Made by a program: the position numbers and the translations under genes
In this document: positions 1 to 10,400 of the stretch, piece after piece
Layout: the number at the start of each line of letters is the position of its first letter
How positions within the stretch are numbered: the stretch's first letter is position 1
Assembly (NCBI RefSeq): GCF_965363235.1
Contig: NC_134839.1
Coordinates: forward strand, 98,723,743 to 98,787,742
Direction: 5' to 3'
DNA from: Mytilus galloprovincialis
Taxonomy: Eukaryota > Mollusca > Bivalvia > Mytilida > Mytilidae
DNA length: 64,000 bases
The notes under the pieces: model-generated
What the model was told of the DNA's origin: nothing
Databases searched by the model: none
What the model saw: only the letters and a program-made list of their open reading frames with translations

Positions 1-430
1 AAAACGATGGGTGAAAACCCCTCAGACATAATAGTCATAATAGTCAAAAATCGGGGTACATCAGTCAACATTGTGTTATAACCTTAATCACTATGAAAAC
101 AAACAAATATGTAACAAAGAAGCACAAAAAGGCATATAGATAAAGCACATTAGCAAAAATTAAAGACAAGAATACAAATGTTTTTACCATAGAACAATAA
201 TACTATGACGGGATGTTTAAGTACAGAGCCACTTGAAATAGAAATCACCAAAAACAGACTGTACAGTAAGTGATATTCATAAAGGCAAATAAAAGAATAC
301 TATAACACGTTTTCTAAAAGATGTTAAACAACGTCAGTACCCTGAATATATACCTCAAGACCATGCAATTTGACCATAGCAAAGCATTAGTCTCTAATAA
401 AACTAATATATAAAGGATTTACAGTATACA
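1..430. repeat. Rpt-A dispersed repeat, truncated by the window edge
   Basis: This stretch matches, with substitutions and indels, about 22560-23110: the shared landmarks are a 'gacataa..gtcaaaa..gggtaca' start, 'caaacaaatat', and then 'gacgggatgttta' and 'aacaacgtcagtac'. Other copies lie at 10025-10160, 17810-18060, 25430-25730 (inverted) and 54650-54950 (inverted). No coding potential was seen. It looks like a non-autonomous mussel repeat, but its class is unresolved. Confidence 0.6.
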
Positions 431-893
431 ATTATTGTACGTCAAATCAAAAGCTTCAAATAAAAAAAAAAAACCCACTATAGTTGGTTAATCGCTAAGA
501 GACAAAGAAACACTAAACCTACTCATGACAACCAATCCAGCACTTGCAAGTAAAATCGAAGTACATCCTGGAATGACTCGTAACCATCAAATAGTCATAG
601 CAAATATACATATGAAAGCCAAAACATAAAAAAAATTAGAAACCCAGACTGGTGCACCTTTTTAAAAAGGGCGATATGAATGGACTCGAAGAAAACAACT
701 TTGGAAACCTTATGAAAAACATGGAAGAAAACACTGTAAAAGAAAACTGGACATGCTTCAAAAAGATCATACTACAAGCAACTACAGAATTAATCCGACA
801 GAAAACGATAGGTAGTAAACAACGTGTGCCATGATCTTTACATATATCAAAAGACTGATACGACCCAGACAGCAAAGCTAAAAACATAACACC

Positions 894-1510
894 AAGAAAA
901 ATTGGAACAAATAGACACAATAAAAGCAAACGGTCCAGATGAACTACCAACTAGAATCTTGAAAGAAGCACACTGCGAAATTGCACCGTTCCTAACAAAA
1001 ATCTATGAACATTCCTATGCCAGTGGAGAAGTTCCTTAAGACTGGCAACAAGCAAACATCACAGCCATCTATAAAAAGGCAGAAGTCAAGCAGTAAACTA
1101 CCGACCCGTATCTTTAACCACAATATGTTGTAAAGTCATGGAACACATAATCTATAAGCACATCATGGAACATCTTGAAGAACATCAAGTCTTATCCGAC
1201 TTCCAACACGGATTCAGACGTAACCGATCATGTGAAACTCAACTCATTAACACCATTGAAACAGTTGCAAGAGAACTGGACCATCGAGGACAAATGTACA
1301 TGCTTATCCTTGATTTCTCGAAAGCGTTCGATACAGTTCCCCACCAAAGACTTCTAAAGGAAATGTTACACTATTGGATAACACCCAACACACTACAATG
1401 CGGCATGGCTCACTCAGCGACACTAGAGAGTATGTCTAGATGGAGACGCCAGTGAGATCAGGAGTTCCACAGGGTACATTATTGGGACCACTTTGTTTCC
1501 TAATATACAG
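894..1510 (+). pseudogene. Reverse transcriptase pseudogene, N-terminal and palm part
   Basis: The translation contains 'ANGPDELPTRILKEA', 'FRRNRSCETQLI' and 'LDFSKAFDTVPHQRLL', which are RT blocks 1-4 of non-LTR retrotransposons. In-frame stops and frameshifts are present (for example near 1036, 1096 and 1453). The ORF breaks off at 'FLIY' near 1508 and its continuation resumes at 2108. It served an RNA-templated DNA polymerase and is now non-functional. Confidence 0.75.
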
Positions 1511-2107
1511 TATATCGGGTCTGTTTCGCGTGTGTTTAATTTCCGCTTTGTTCGCGCCAGCTATTTAATCGCGAATATTAATCCCAGCAAGAATTTCCCT
1601 TAAAGTGTCGGAGTTGTCTCTCTATAAACATTCCATATACGGTCATGCGGGTAAGTAAATAATGAAAATACAAGTATGTGAACATTGTTTTAAAAAAACT
1701 GAAGGTAAAAATAATTATTATACCCGTATTAAGTCAGTGGTGTGTGTTGATCAAATTTGTCAACATGTCTTTGCTTAACTATCAATAGTTACTGACAAAT
1801 CCAAACTCCCACAAATGAAGAATTTGAAGTTGCCAATGAACAGATGCAAAGGCTTTTAGAAAACCCTAAGCCTTGTTGTCGTGGGAAATATGCTACATAA
1901 AGCCCAAGTCAAAGACTAGAAATGGGAAAATATGCTGCCGAAAATAGCCCTAGCTAGTGCCACGGTTAGGAAATTTTCACCGTTACTGTCGAGAACAATT
2001 AACAAAAGCACAGTGCGTGGTTTTAAAGGGGACTTTTTAAAAGAACTTGGTACACGAAAACGTAAATTGATTAAGATATTTTTATATGATACGTTGCAAT
2101 ATTATGT
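1511..2107 (+). mobile_element. Transposon remnant inserted inside the RT pseudogene
   Basis: RT codons for L-I-Y end near 1509 and I-N-D-I-R-E-T resume near 2107, so about 0.6 kb was inserted between them. Inside, two reading frames together give decayed coding sequence with 'EMGKYAAENS', 'ATVRKFSPLL' and 'NKSTVRGFKGDFLKEL' (about 1840-2060). This resembles the helix-turn-helix-like N-terminal region of invertebrate DNA-transposon proteins. I do not recognise the family, and target duplications could not be fixed. Confidence 0.5.
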
Positions 2108-2665
2108 ATCAACGATATAAGAGAAACAATCTCATCAAAATCAACCCTATATCTATTTGCTGACGACTCGATGCTATATAGATCCACCAATGGTAGTGAG
2201 GACAACTTACAACTTCAACAAGATCTGACAGAACTGACCAAAAGTGCGGTGAGGTGGCAAATGACATTTCTTCATCTAAATGCTACACACTGATGGGTAA
2301 TAAGAAAGAAAAAAACTAAACAATAAAAGATTATCAACAGTTCACCAATATCCATATTTCGGAGTCGAATTATCAGAAGGCATCAGTTGGGATTCTCACA
2401 TCTAGAAGTGACCACAAAACCCAACCGAGTAGAAGGATTCCTAAGACGCAACATCTGGAAGCGTCCACAAGACACCAATGCGCAGGCCTACATATCGCTA
2501 GTACGCCCATATCTTTTGTTCGCCTCTGCAGTTCGGGATCCGTATCGAAAACATCACATTGACTCATTAGAAATGGTCCAAAGAAGAGCTGTCAGATTTG
2601 CGACATTAACATACAGTCGGGAACCAGGCACTGTTACATATATAATGAAAACTCTAGAATAGCAA
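2108..2665 (+). pseudogene. Reverse transcriptase pseudogene, motif C to C-terminus
   Basis: This continues the RT interrupted at 1510: 'NDIRETISS', 'LYLFADDSMLY' (catalytic FADD at 2156-2167), a frameshift near 2290-2400, then 'NRVEGFLRRNIWKRPQDTNA' and 'DSLEMVQRRAVRFATL'. The remainder to about 3000 keeps traces of the C-terminal tail ('DFAHMERRQST', 'RSNFGDCRCIQ') in shifting frames. Confidence 0.7.
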
Positions 2666-3419
2666 ACGCTAGAATCTTAGTAGACTGATATGCAGTAGAC
2701 TTTGCACACATGGAAAGGCGGCAGTCAACATACCATCATACGTTAGAAGACCATCCACCTCAACAAGACAATATCATCCAGATTAATTCTCTCATATCAG
2801 TACCTCCGCAGATGCCTATAAATAGATCTACATACCACGCACCATCTCCGACTGAAAAAGCCTGCCTCTTGACGCCTTCCAAGCTACATCTATGTAATGC
2901 TTCAAGAAGCAACTTCGGGGACTGCAGATGTATTCAGAAACCACCTATTTTTATCCAATTTAAATTTACACTTACACGCAGGTTACAGTTTGCATAGCAG
3001 TATCTGCGTTATGAATTTTCACTGCAGATCAATAGTATAGATGTAGATGTGAAAATCATGATTTAAATGCTTGAATTAAATATTTTCCCCTAAATCCTTG
3101 AAATTTGGACGTTGTTAAAATTATGTGGGCTTTATCTTTTATATTATTTTGACATGTATCTCAGTTTCAATTTCTTAAAAGTAAATTCACATCTCCATAT
3201 TTCGGTTCTTAATAGGGTTACCTCACTTGACAAAAGAACTCTTAACGTGACAACAAGTGTTTGTTATATTATTTTTGTAAAACCGCATAAGACTTGTATT
3301 TTTTGTGATTAAAGATTATCGATATACTTCAATGAAAAAGCGTCCAACCGTTAGAAAAAAAACCTAAAATAAAGTCGTATTCAATTAAACACTGACAATT
3401 TTATATAACATCCACGCTT

Positions 3420-3690
3420 TGATTGATTGATTGGATGATTGTTGGTAGGTGTTTTGCGCCACTTTCTTCACTGTTGGTTTTGTCGTGAATGCCAATTTCA
3501 TTTGGTGGAGAATGCTGAAATTTCCGAAGAGAACCACTGGACTTTTACAGAAAAACTTTCAATTTAAGTTAGTTAAGAGCACATACCTTGTACGGGTCTC
3601 GAACTCACAACCTCAGTGTTGATCCGAGTGAGTGTTGACAGACTAGTGATCGTTGTATATGAACTACCTAAACCTCTTGGCCCCCTTCAA
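3420..3690 (-). repeat. tRNA-derived SINE-like unit
   Basis: On the minus strand, 'GGCCAAGAGGTTTAGG' (about 3671-3686) resembles a pol III A box and 'GAGTTCGAGACCCG' (about 3593-3606) a B box. They are about 65 nt apart, as in tRNA-derived SINE heads, and are followed by an unrelated body. It does not fold as an intact tRNA gene. The stretch 3020-3420 upstream shows no gene or recognised repeat. Confidence 0.4.
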
Positions 3691-3699
3691 TATTTGTAC

Positions 3700-4950
3700 A
3701 GTCCCGTATCTTAAAACGTTGAGAATAAATGTACACAGATTCTCAATATCTGTCTCCAAATAGTTATTTTAAAAGGTACCAGGCTTATATCTAAATCTTA
3801 TGTCTAAAATGTTTTAAAAAAAAAAGGAAGACATAACGACAGTCACTAATGAGGTTCCCGACTTTTAACAGGCACAGGTGTATGTTAATCCTATACGGAT
3901 TTATTATCTCCAACTTTTTCATTTCGATCTTGGTCATTTAAATGTGTTTGTAAGACGTTTTTTGCTCATCCCGAAATCTCAGGCGCTTGTTGTATATTCC
4001 AACTTTTTTATTATCTTTTTGTTTGCTTAATTTTTTGAAGAAAAAAAAAACCGAGGATGTAATCCGAATATTAAAAAAAATATCATAATTAAATCGATGC
4101 TAAAGGAAACAATATAAATAACTGAATGTATTAATTGTTAGAAATTATTTGTTATACCGAATACAAAAGGAATAGATGGGTGCTTATCGAAGATACGATA
4201 ATGGTAACTCACAATCGGATACGTCTTTACAACTCAGTACATACAATATGAATATGTGTGATGTCAAGGAGGATTCTTGAAAATTCCGTCAAGTTGGGAG
4301 AATTTAATTTTCAAAACTGACCTAAAAATCAAATTAATAGTTTTGGTTAAGAATTATATTTACCCTGTATATACAAGAATGCGATAACAGCATGTAATAT
4401 TTAAACTATATTAGTTTCAAGTTGACATTCGTTTTCCCAAAATTCCATCTAATTGATTCCTTTTGTAAAACACAGATGTTCTATAATTTTTTTAAACTTT
4501 TTTTCGTTTACTAGTAACTTATTGTTCTTGCTCTTATCCATACGATATTACTAAAAAACGGTTTAAATATGCGTTTCCTATATCCTTATTTTCCACAAAT
4601 TAAATAGAAATAGGGACAATAAGTGAAGTATTCAAGGTTTACATAAATACTGAAAAAAACACTAAAGCAAAACAATTCCATGTTAACCTTCCCTTTAACA
4701 CTATTCCACTATTAAAGCAAGTGTTTTATTTAAACGATCTTGTATGAAGATTAAAGTTATCAGCGACTGAAGTTGCTACTCAATCATGACATAATTTACG
4801 ATAATATGTAATTCAGAAAACCACAAATGATTCAGTAGTTGTATATTTAGTAGTTTACTTAGTCTTTTTGAAATCATTTGTAACGACATTATTATTATTT
4901 TGAAAATGAAGCTGGTGAACAATATACCATGAATAACATTCAGTCTGTTA
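3700..4950. other. AT-rich intergenic DNA
   Basis: No convincing ORF, splice-flanked exon, RNA gene or recognised repeat was seen. Poly-A/T runs and short simple-sequence tracts dominate. Confidence 0.5.
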
Positions 4951-4954
4951 ATAG

Positions 4955-5340
4955 TTATCAAAGGAACCAGGCTTATAATTTGATACGACAGACGCGCGTT
5001 TCGTTTACACAAGACCCATCAGTGACGCTCAGATCAAAATAGGTACCAAGCCAAACAATTATAAGGTCGAAGAGCATTGCGGACCCGAAATTCCAAAAAG
5101 TTATGCTTAATACGGCTAAGGTAATCTATGCCTCGGATAAGAAAATCCTTAGCATTTCGAATCCCTCATTTTTTCAAACAGTTAATTTGATAAAAATGAC
5201 CATATTATTGATATTCATGTCAACACCAGAGTGCTTACCACTGGGCTCGTGGTACTCTTGGGGACGAAACGTCCACCAGCAGTGGCATCGACTCAGTAAT
5301 GTAACTATTTATCAAAGGTTTTTAATAACAATTTGATACG
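4955..5340 (-). repeat. Hammerhead-bearing mussel repeat, near-complete unit (decayed ribozyme)
   Basis: The unit is bounded by a direct repeat ('tatcaaaggaacc' near 4957 and 'tatcaaaggttt' near 5312). Its minus strand at 4985-5028 holds a decayed hammerhead core: CUGAUGG replaces CUGAUGA, stem II has one mismatch, and GAAA and CGCGCGUC are kept. A second structured block at 5240-5300 has GGACGAAACGTCC flanked by potential long-range pairing. The same sequence as 5030-5160 recurs on the plus strand at 10200-10320. Confidence 0.65.
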
Positions 5341-7742
5341 CTTAGATCAAATAATGTTAAATCATGTGTTTAATTTCTCTTTCTTTACACTACTAGTATT
5401 ATTTGGTTACACCAAATGCCATACGCTTCACTTAAAGAATTCAATACTATTATTTGAATATTTAATCATTACAGTTATTGCATCTGCAAGTATTTGATAG
5501 ATTATATTTTAAAATGTTTATCAAATAAATTGTATTAATGCATGCAGTATGGGATGTACAAACCATTACAGACTCATTCGATAATAAACCAATATAGTAT
5601 CTGTCTATTTACTTTTTTGTTCATTTAATGTAATGTGTACAAAAAAAGGCACCGGTCATTTTTTTATATGCGTATTTCAATTCAAAATCATTGGAAAGTA
5701 TTATAAAGAGGACAATTTCTACTAAATACTAATTGGTCAAGTTATCAAAATCGTTCTGTTGAATCTTTTTTGGGTGAAATTCGGGTGCATTTTTTTTTAT
5801 CTATAGTCTGAAGTCTTTTATATCCATCAAATTATGGCCTTTAGACGCCAGACAAACAACCGTCAACTCGTATATTAATAAGTCTGTCACTTTTATACAT
5901 TTTAAAGGGAGTGGGTTATTGAAAATTAATTGAGAAACCCTTAAAAAAATTATCTTAAGTACTACTTAGTAAGCTACCGTTTGATTAACACAATCTTGGA
6001 TAGTTCATCTAGAGTTATAGGACTTCTAACGTGAAAAGCAGTAACATCAATATATAAAGAGTATTGGGACAGGACAATAAACCACATCAACATCTTCATA
6101 AATAAAGGTACAAACAAACAACAATAATAAATATGTGGTCAAGATAGCAATTTTTGGTAGAGACGAACAATCGTTCTCTTTTACCTGTCTAGACCATATG
6201 TCGGATAGTAAAAAACAAAATGAAATAACACCACTGCCCAACAATTATTCAGGATGACCACTAGCATGGCGGACAATGATAATAGTTTTAGGACACAGCT
6301 ACATCAACATAAAAATGTAATGTACATTATTGTGGAAGGCCTGTGATTTACATACAGCTGATTTCGACAAGTTGTTTTGTATCCACTGATACGATGTCCA
6401 GTATAAAATACGACATACTACGTGGACAGCAGTGTGAAAGTGTGCTTGCATTTCAGAATACAGTCAGGATAGCCCAGCTGACGGTTGAATACTGTAACCA
6501 GTTTAATTGCATAAATTAGTTAGTATATTTCGCATGTATTATTTCTTGTTGAAAGATGCAAGAACCTTTCCTAGTTTTAATATGTTATTTCGTTTTCAAT
6601 GTTGAAGTTCTTTTTACGACATTATTCCTGACTAGATGTGTGAGTTACATAATCTGTTTATGAGACGCATTATGATACTGATAATAACTGTCTGTCGTCG
6701 TATCTGTTACCCGCCCAAAGCGTCTGGTAGTAGAACTGTACACACGGTTGGATTCGGGGCTGAAGAAAAAAAAAGCTGTTTTCAAAAATGTTAAATTTAT
6801 GGTGATCAGGGCAAAATTAAAATTGTTTGCGGAATTTCAGTTCATGTTTATTTTCACGTAATGTTTATTAACCAATGCATGGTTTTCTGCCAGGATCCAT
6901 CCAGACCGGGTCAGTGTTTTTGTTTTGCTGTCATACATGTTTTTGTTAGAAAATTGATAACATAGTACTGAAACTATAGCCCAGTATGGACCAACTTCGT
7001 TTGTCAAAAAGTGTTTGCTGATCTGTTGCCCTCTATATAGATATCAGTCATGTTGAAAACATCATATGATATGATTAATTTTATCAAGTATGCTTTCCAA
7101 ACTCATTTTCTTATAGAAAAACAAAAGATATGGGATATCCATCCATGACACAAATTCAGTACATGCACAGCAACAAATTCAGGAAAGCAAAACAAAAGCG
7201 CATTTATTGCTGTTCTTCATCTCAAAGTCAAAGTGAGGGCCTATAAACACGGAGTAATTTAGCTCTCACCTCACTACCAGTTTAAGACGTCCACTAATAT
7301 TGGTTTGAGCAGAATATTTCACAGACTTTGCAAGATATATCGACACCTAATAAGGCCCGGACAAAGAAGAACATACTAAAGAAGTACATATTTAAGACAA
7401 AATTGATCCTACGCAAAGGTGTAAATATAAAACTATGTAGAACATATTCTAGGTTACTAGAAACACATTGTTGGTGGTATTTATATTAGTACGGATATAA
7501 AATATGTTTAAATTCCAAGCTGTAAGTACAGGAAAATACCTTCATTTTTGTCGTCCTTACATTATTTACTTAATAAATAGTATAAAATATTTTCAAAATA
7601 AAACAAAAGTTAAATCAAAGCTATTTTAATGTTTTATAATGCTAAAATGCAAAATAACAAATGTTACCAAGAAGGACCAAATGAATCCATTTCGGAATAT
7701 GGCATGCAGCGTACCAAACTAGTACATTTTTTACATGATTTA

Positions 7743-8293
7743 TTACATAAGTCCATTTTTGTACACATCATACACACAATCAGGTTTTGATTGGTCGTCA
7801 TTAGCAATAAAAACAACCCAGTCATCAATATATTCCTGGATGGAAATCATGCCATGACTAGGTTTGTAATGCGCAAATGCTTTTTGAAGTAATTTTTCGT
7901 TGTCAAGACCTACAGTTTTGAAAGCTTTCACATAGTTATCTAAAGAAATCATTTTTGTTTTGTCGGCATCGATTATATTTGTCATGTCTTCACATAAGGA
8001 TTTAATTATCGCTATGAAATTGGATTTACTTTCTGTATATCCTTTTTCGAAATCATCAAGGAATCCTTCTTTTGAAACTTCATGCTTTCCTTTGAGAATA
8101 TATGTATTCCACCATTTCTCTATCTGATCATCAGCAAGCTTTCCTTCTATTTTGCTGAGACCCTCAACAATAGGAAACTGTTTAAGTGTATAGTCAACAT
8201 CCGCCTTTGTGATTTTTCCATCGTGATTCACGTCCAGTGTGTCAAACCAGTAACTCCACTTTTCCCGCAGGAATTCTATGTTATCAGATGTCA
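7743..8293 (-). CDS. Sarcoplasmic calcium-binding protein-like, gene 1 (coding exon)
   Basis: The product is a cytosolic EF-hand protein of the invertebrate SCP family, soluble Ca2+/Mg2+ buffers typical of muscle, 183 aa with no signal peptide or membrane segment. Site 1 is canonical (residues 21-32, D-x-N-x-D-G-x-I-T..D). Site 3 (109-120, DADKTKMISLDN) lacks the loop glycine and has Asn instead of Glu at position 12. Site 4 (143-154) keeps G, I and E but lacks the first Asp. Site 2 has no loop, so one or two sites probably bind. The exon starts directly after an AG acceptor (8294-8295) with 'TG ACA TCT'; the A of the ATG comes from the upstream exon at 8586. The stop is TAA. The length is normal for SCPs, and the closest paralogue is gene 2. 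Family assignment is confident; muscle expression is inferred. Confidence 0.85.
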
Positions 8294-8585
8294 CTATGTA
8301 TCAAAAAGAGAAAGCTATGCTTTATTGTGTATGAAGTCAAACTAAACAAATTAGTTCATGATACAATAACTATATTGTGTTTTCTTCACTTTTGAACGAC
8401 ACTATTCATTACAATCAAATAGACCTAGTGCTTATAGTTTTAACGAATTTAAAAATCTCAAGTTGGTTGTTAACATGTAACTGGATGGACTCATTTGACT
8501 GGTTCAATTTTTTCTATTTTTATTTAGGCTCGCCCTCTCCAAATTAAACCCCAAATGTAATGATCGACAATAGATTAATACTTAC

Positions 8586-8637
8586 TTGTAGTGTTAGTGG
8601 TTGTCTTTTTTTTTGCATAAGCAGCAATGCTTTCAGT
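8586..8637 (-). other. SCP gene 1, exon 2 (5' UTR plus the A of the start codon)
   Basis: This 52-bp exon has acceptor ..TTTTACAG on its 5' side and a perfect donor GTAAGTAT on its 3' side. Its last base is A, so splicing over the 292-nt intron (8294-8585) creates AATG-ACA-TCT. The same exon with the same splice signals exists in the duplicate at 20266-20311, which supports it as real rather than chance. Confidence 0.7.
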
Positions 8638-9727
8638 CTGTAAAAAAAATTAAACGCATACATGTGGTCAATATTATGAGGTAAAAAAGACAAAAAATAC
8701 ATTTTGGTATTGTGACTTTCTTGAAATACCAAAAAATATGTGCCAGGGTCATAACCTTTGGAAGGTGGACTAGAGCATAGCTGTTACTTCAAATCATATT
8801 TCTATTCTTGGTAGATAACCAACCGTTTTGCATGCATTCTTTTAGTCCACCTTAGTATTATGTATAATACAGGATCCAACAAATGGATTGTATTTATCGT
8901 ATTTAGTAATTCATCCGATAATTGTCAACACGGGCAACTATGAATAAATTATCACACATTTGTTTATTAAACATTATTTTTCTCTTTCGATTGGAACAAT
9001 TAACTAATTTTGTCGAGTCAATTTTAAAACAAGACGATCATTGTTGAATGAAGAATTGTGTTTCTAATTTAAAATGATTCGTCTTATAACTATCTTTAAC
9101 TCGATACACTTTGTTCTCACACTTTTGGATTTCTTATAAAGCCTTCATTTATTCAAAGTATGTTGAATCAATCATTTCCAGTACTGAGGTGCTAATAAAT
9201 GTGTAGATGATAGCATAGGAACTAACAATACAATTTCTCGGTTTAGCAATGTAATTTTTGAGAGCATCGTGAGGCATGCGCAAATTTCAACATCATTGTA
9301 TGATTTGCAAGGATATTTGATATGGTGCATTATTTTGAACCCTGAATAGCAAACCGAGACCTTTCATTTTCATTTCTGAGACAACTAATGTGGACCAAAA
9401 CGCAAATTCAAATTTAAGATTCAATATAACCCTAAACTATATTTCAGCAATTGTCGGAGGTAGTTTACTATATATCAGCTTGCAATTTATGTAAGAAAAT
9501 CATGCACATAATAAAAATCCATTACCATTACCATTTTAGTCCGAATACTTTAAAAAGTTATTAAGATTTGAACAAGAAAAATAAGGCATTAATCTTAGAT
9601 ATAAACAGTTATGATAAAGACAAAAGTAGAATACTGATGTTCAATAGCCATAAATCTATCAATCAAAAATAAATCCGGGTCACAAACTCATGAAAATCAT
9701 GATACGAAATATATAACATTTACTTAC

Positions 9728-9758
9728 TTGAACTTGTGTTGTTTTGTCAAATGCTAAG
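9728..9758 (-). other. SCP gene 1, exon 1 (non-coding, 5' limit estimated)
   Basis: The donor GTAAGTAA lies directly after ..ACACAAGTTCAA, and the same context recurs in unit 2 at 24327 (..ACACAAGTTCAT|GTAAGTAA). The transcription start is not visible; it is placed roughly 20-30 nt after the TATA-like box. Confidence 0.5.
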
Positions 9759-9788
9759 AAGCCTTAAGCTAAACATGTTTTATATATA
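9759..9788 (-). promoter_or_regulatory. Putative core promoter of SCP gene 1
   Basis: On the minus strand TATATATAAAA (9778-9788) is followed by GCTTAAGGCTT (9759-9769). The latter is identical in the gene 2 copy at 24367-24377, where a weaker TATA-like TACATAAAG precedes it. Position and conservation suggest a TATA box plus a conserved initiator-proximal block; this is untested inference. Confidence 0.4.
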
Positions 9789-9809
9789 CTAGCAATCATA
9801 TTATATAAA

Positions 9810-9838
9810 ACCAAAAAAAAAAAAAAAAAAAAAAAAAA
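9810..9838. repeat. Poly(A) tract
   Basis: An uninterrupted run of about 28 A lies just upstream of the gene 1 promoter. The homologous place in unit 2 (about 24418) has no run, so it arose after the duplication. It could be a simple-repeat expansion or the tail of a lost retroinsertion. Confidence 0.7.
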
Positions 9839-10024
9839 CAACAATCCAAGGACACATTAAAACAGATAACGTTAGCGAATTTTAGGTCGAATGTCAAGGC
9901 ATTTGATGGATATCAACGACGCTTTATTCAACACCTTTATAAAGACTCTTGTGAATACAACACATAACCTCTTATTTAATGTGAAGTCAGCTATATAGAA
10001 GGCACAAAAAATTGTAATCATACT

Positions 10025-10160
10025 AGAAAAAAGTTTGCAAAAAGAAAATCACAAAAAACTGAACTCGAGGAAAATTCAAATCGCAAAGTCCCTAATCAAA
10101 TGGCAAATCTAATGCACAAACACATCAAACGGATGGATAACAACTGTCATATTCCTGACG
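10025..10160 (+). repeat. Rpt-A fragment
   Basis: 'aactgaactcgaggaaaatt', 'cacatcaaacggatggataa' and 'tgtcatattcctgac' match 22345-22435 in the same orientation. Only the leading part of the repeat is present. Confidence 0.6.
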
Positions 10161-10195
10161 TGATATAATTAAAATATCTCATGAAATCGAAAAAC

Positions 10196-10400
10196 TAAGG
10201 ATTTTCTTACCCCAGGAGTAGATTACCTTAGCCGTATTTGGCACAACTTTTTGGAATTTTGGGTCCTCAATGCTCTTCAACTTTGTAGTTGTTTGACTTT
10301 TTAACTATTTTGATCTGAGCGTCACTGATGAGTCTTATGTAGACGAAACGCGCGTCTGGCGTATAAAATTATAATCCTGGTACTTTTGATAACTATCATG
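10196..10400 (+). repeat. Hammerhead-bearing mussel repeat, intact ribozyme core
   Basis: This is a partial unit homologous to the complement of 4955-5160 and of 52355-52500. Its 3' end holds the hammerhead annotated at 10319-10362. Such ribozymes process RNAs of retrozymes and Penelope-like elements in animals; this unit has no ORF and is presumably non-autonomous. Confidence 0.7.
10319..10362 (+). ncRNA. Type I hammerhead ribozyme motif
   Basis: All core elements are in order: stem I 5' strand GCGTCA (10319-10324), CTGATGA (10325-10331), stem II GTCT/AGAC with loop TATGT (10332-10344), GAAA (10345-10348), a minimal stem III C-GCGC-G (10349-10354), then TC, so GUC is the cleavage triplet and cleavage falls after 10356. 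The stem I 3' strand TGGCGT (10357-10362) pairs with GCGTCA over 6 bp, two of them wobbles. The tiny stem III is typical of metazoan retroelement hammerheads. Confidence 0.75.

Larger units (their letters stand above)
640..3020 (+). mobile_element. Decayed non-LTR retrotransposon (jockey/CR1-like), 5'-truncated and interrupted
   Basis: Fragments of one LINE-type ORF run in order on the plus strand: a linker before the RT (about 650-890), RT fingers (about 894-1130), motif A 'LDFSKAFDTVPH' (about 1309-1345), motif B 'SGVPQGTLLGP' (about 1455-1490), then a 0.6-kb foreign insertion, motif C 'FADD' (2156-2167), and a thumb/C-terminal stretch with 'AYISLVRPYL' and 'LEMVQRRAVRFATL' (about 2480-2640). 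The frame changes several times and stops are frequent, so it is dead. No endonuclease domain is visible, so it is 5'-truncated. Motifs and tail resemble jockey/CR1-type animal LINEs; the exact clade was not resolved. The 3' end is near 3020. Confidence 0.8.
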
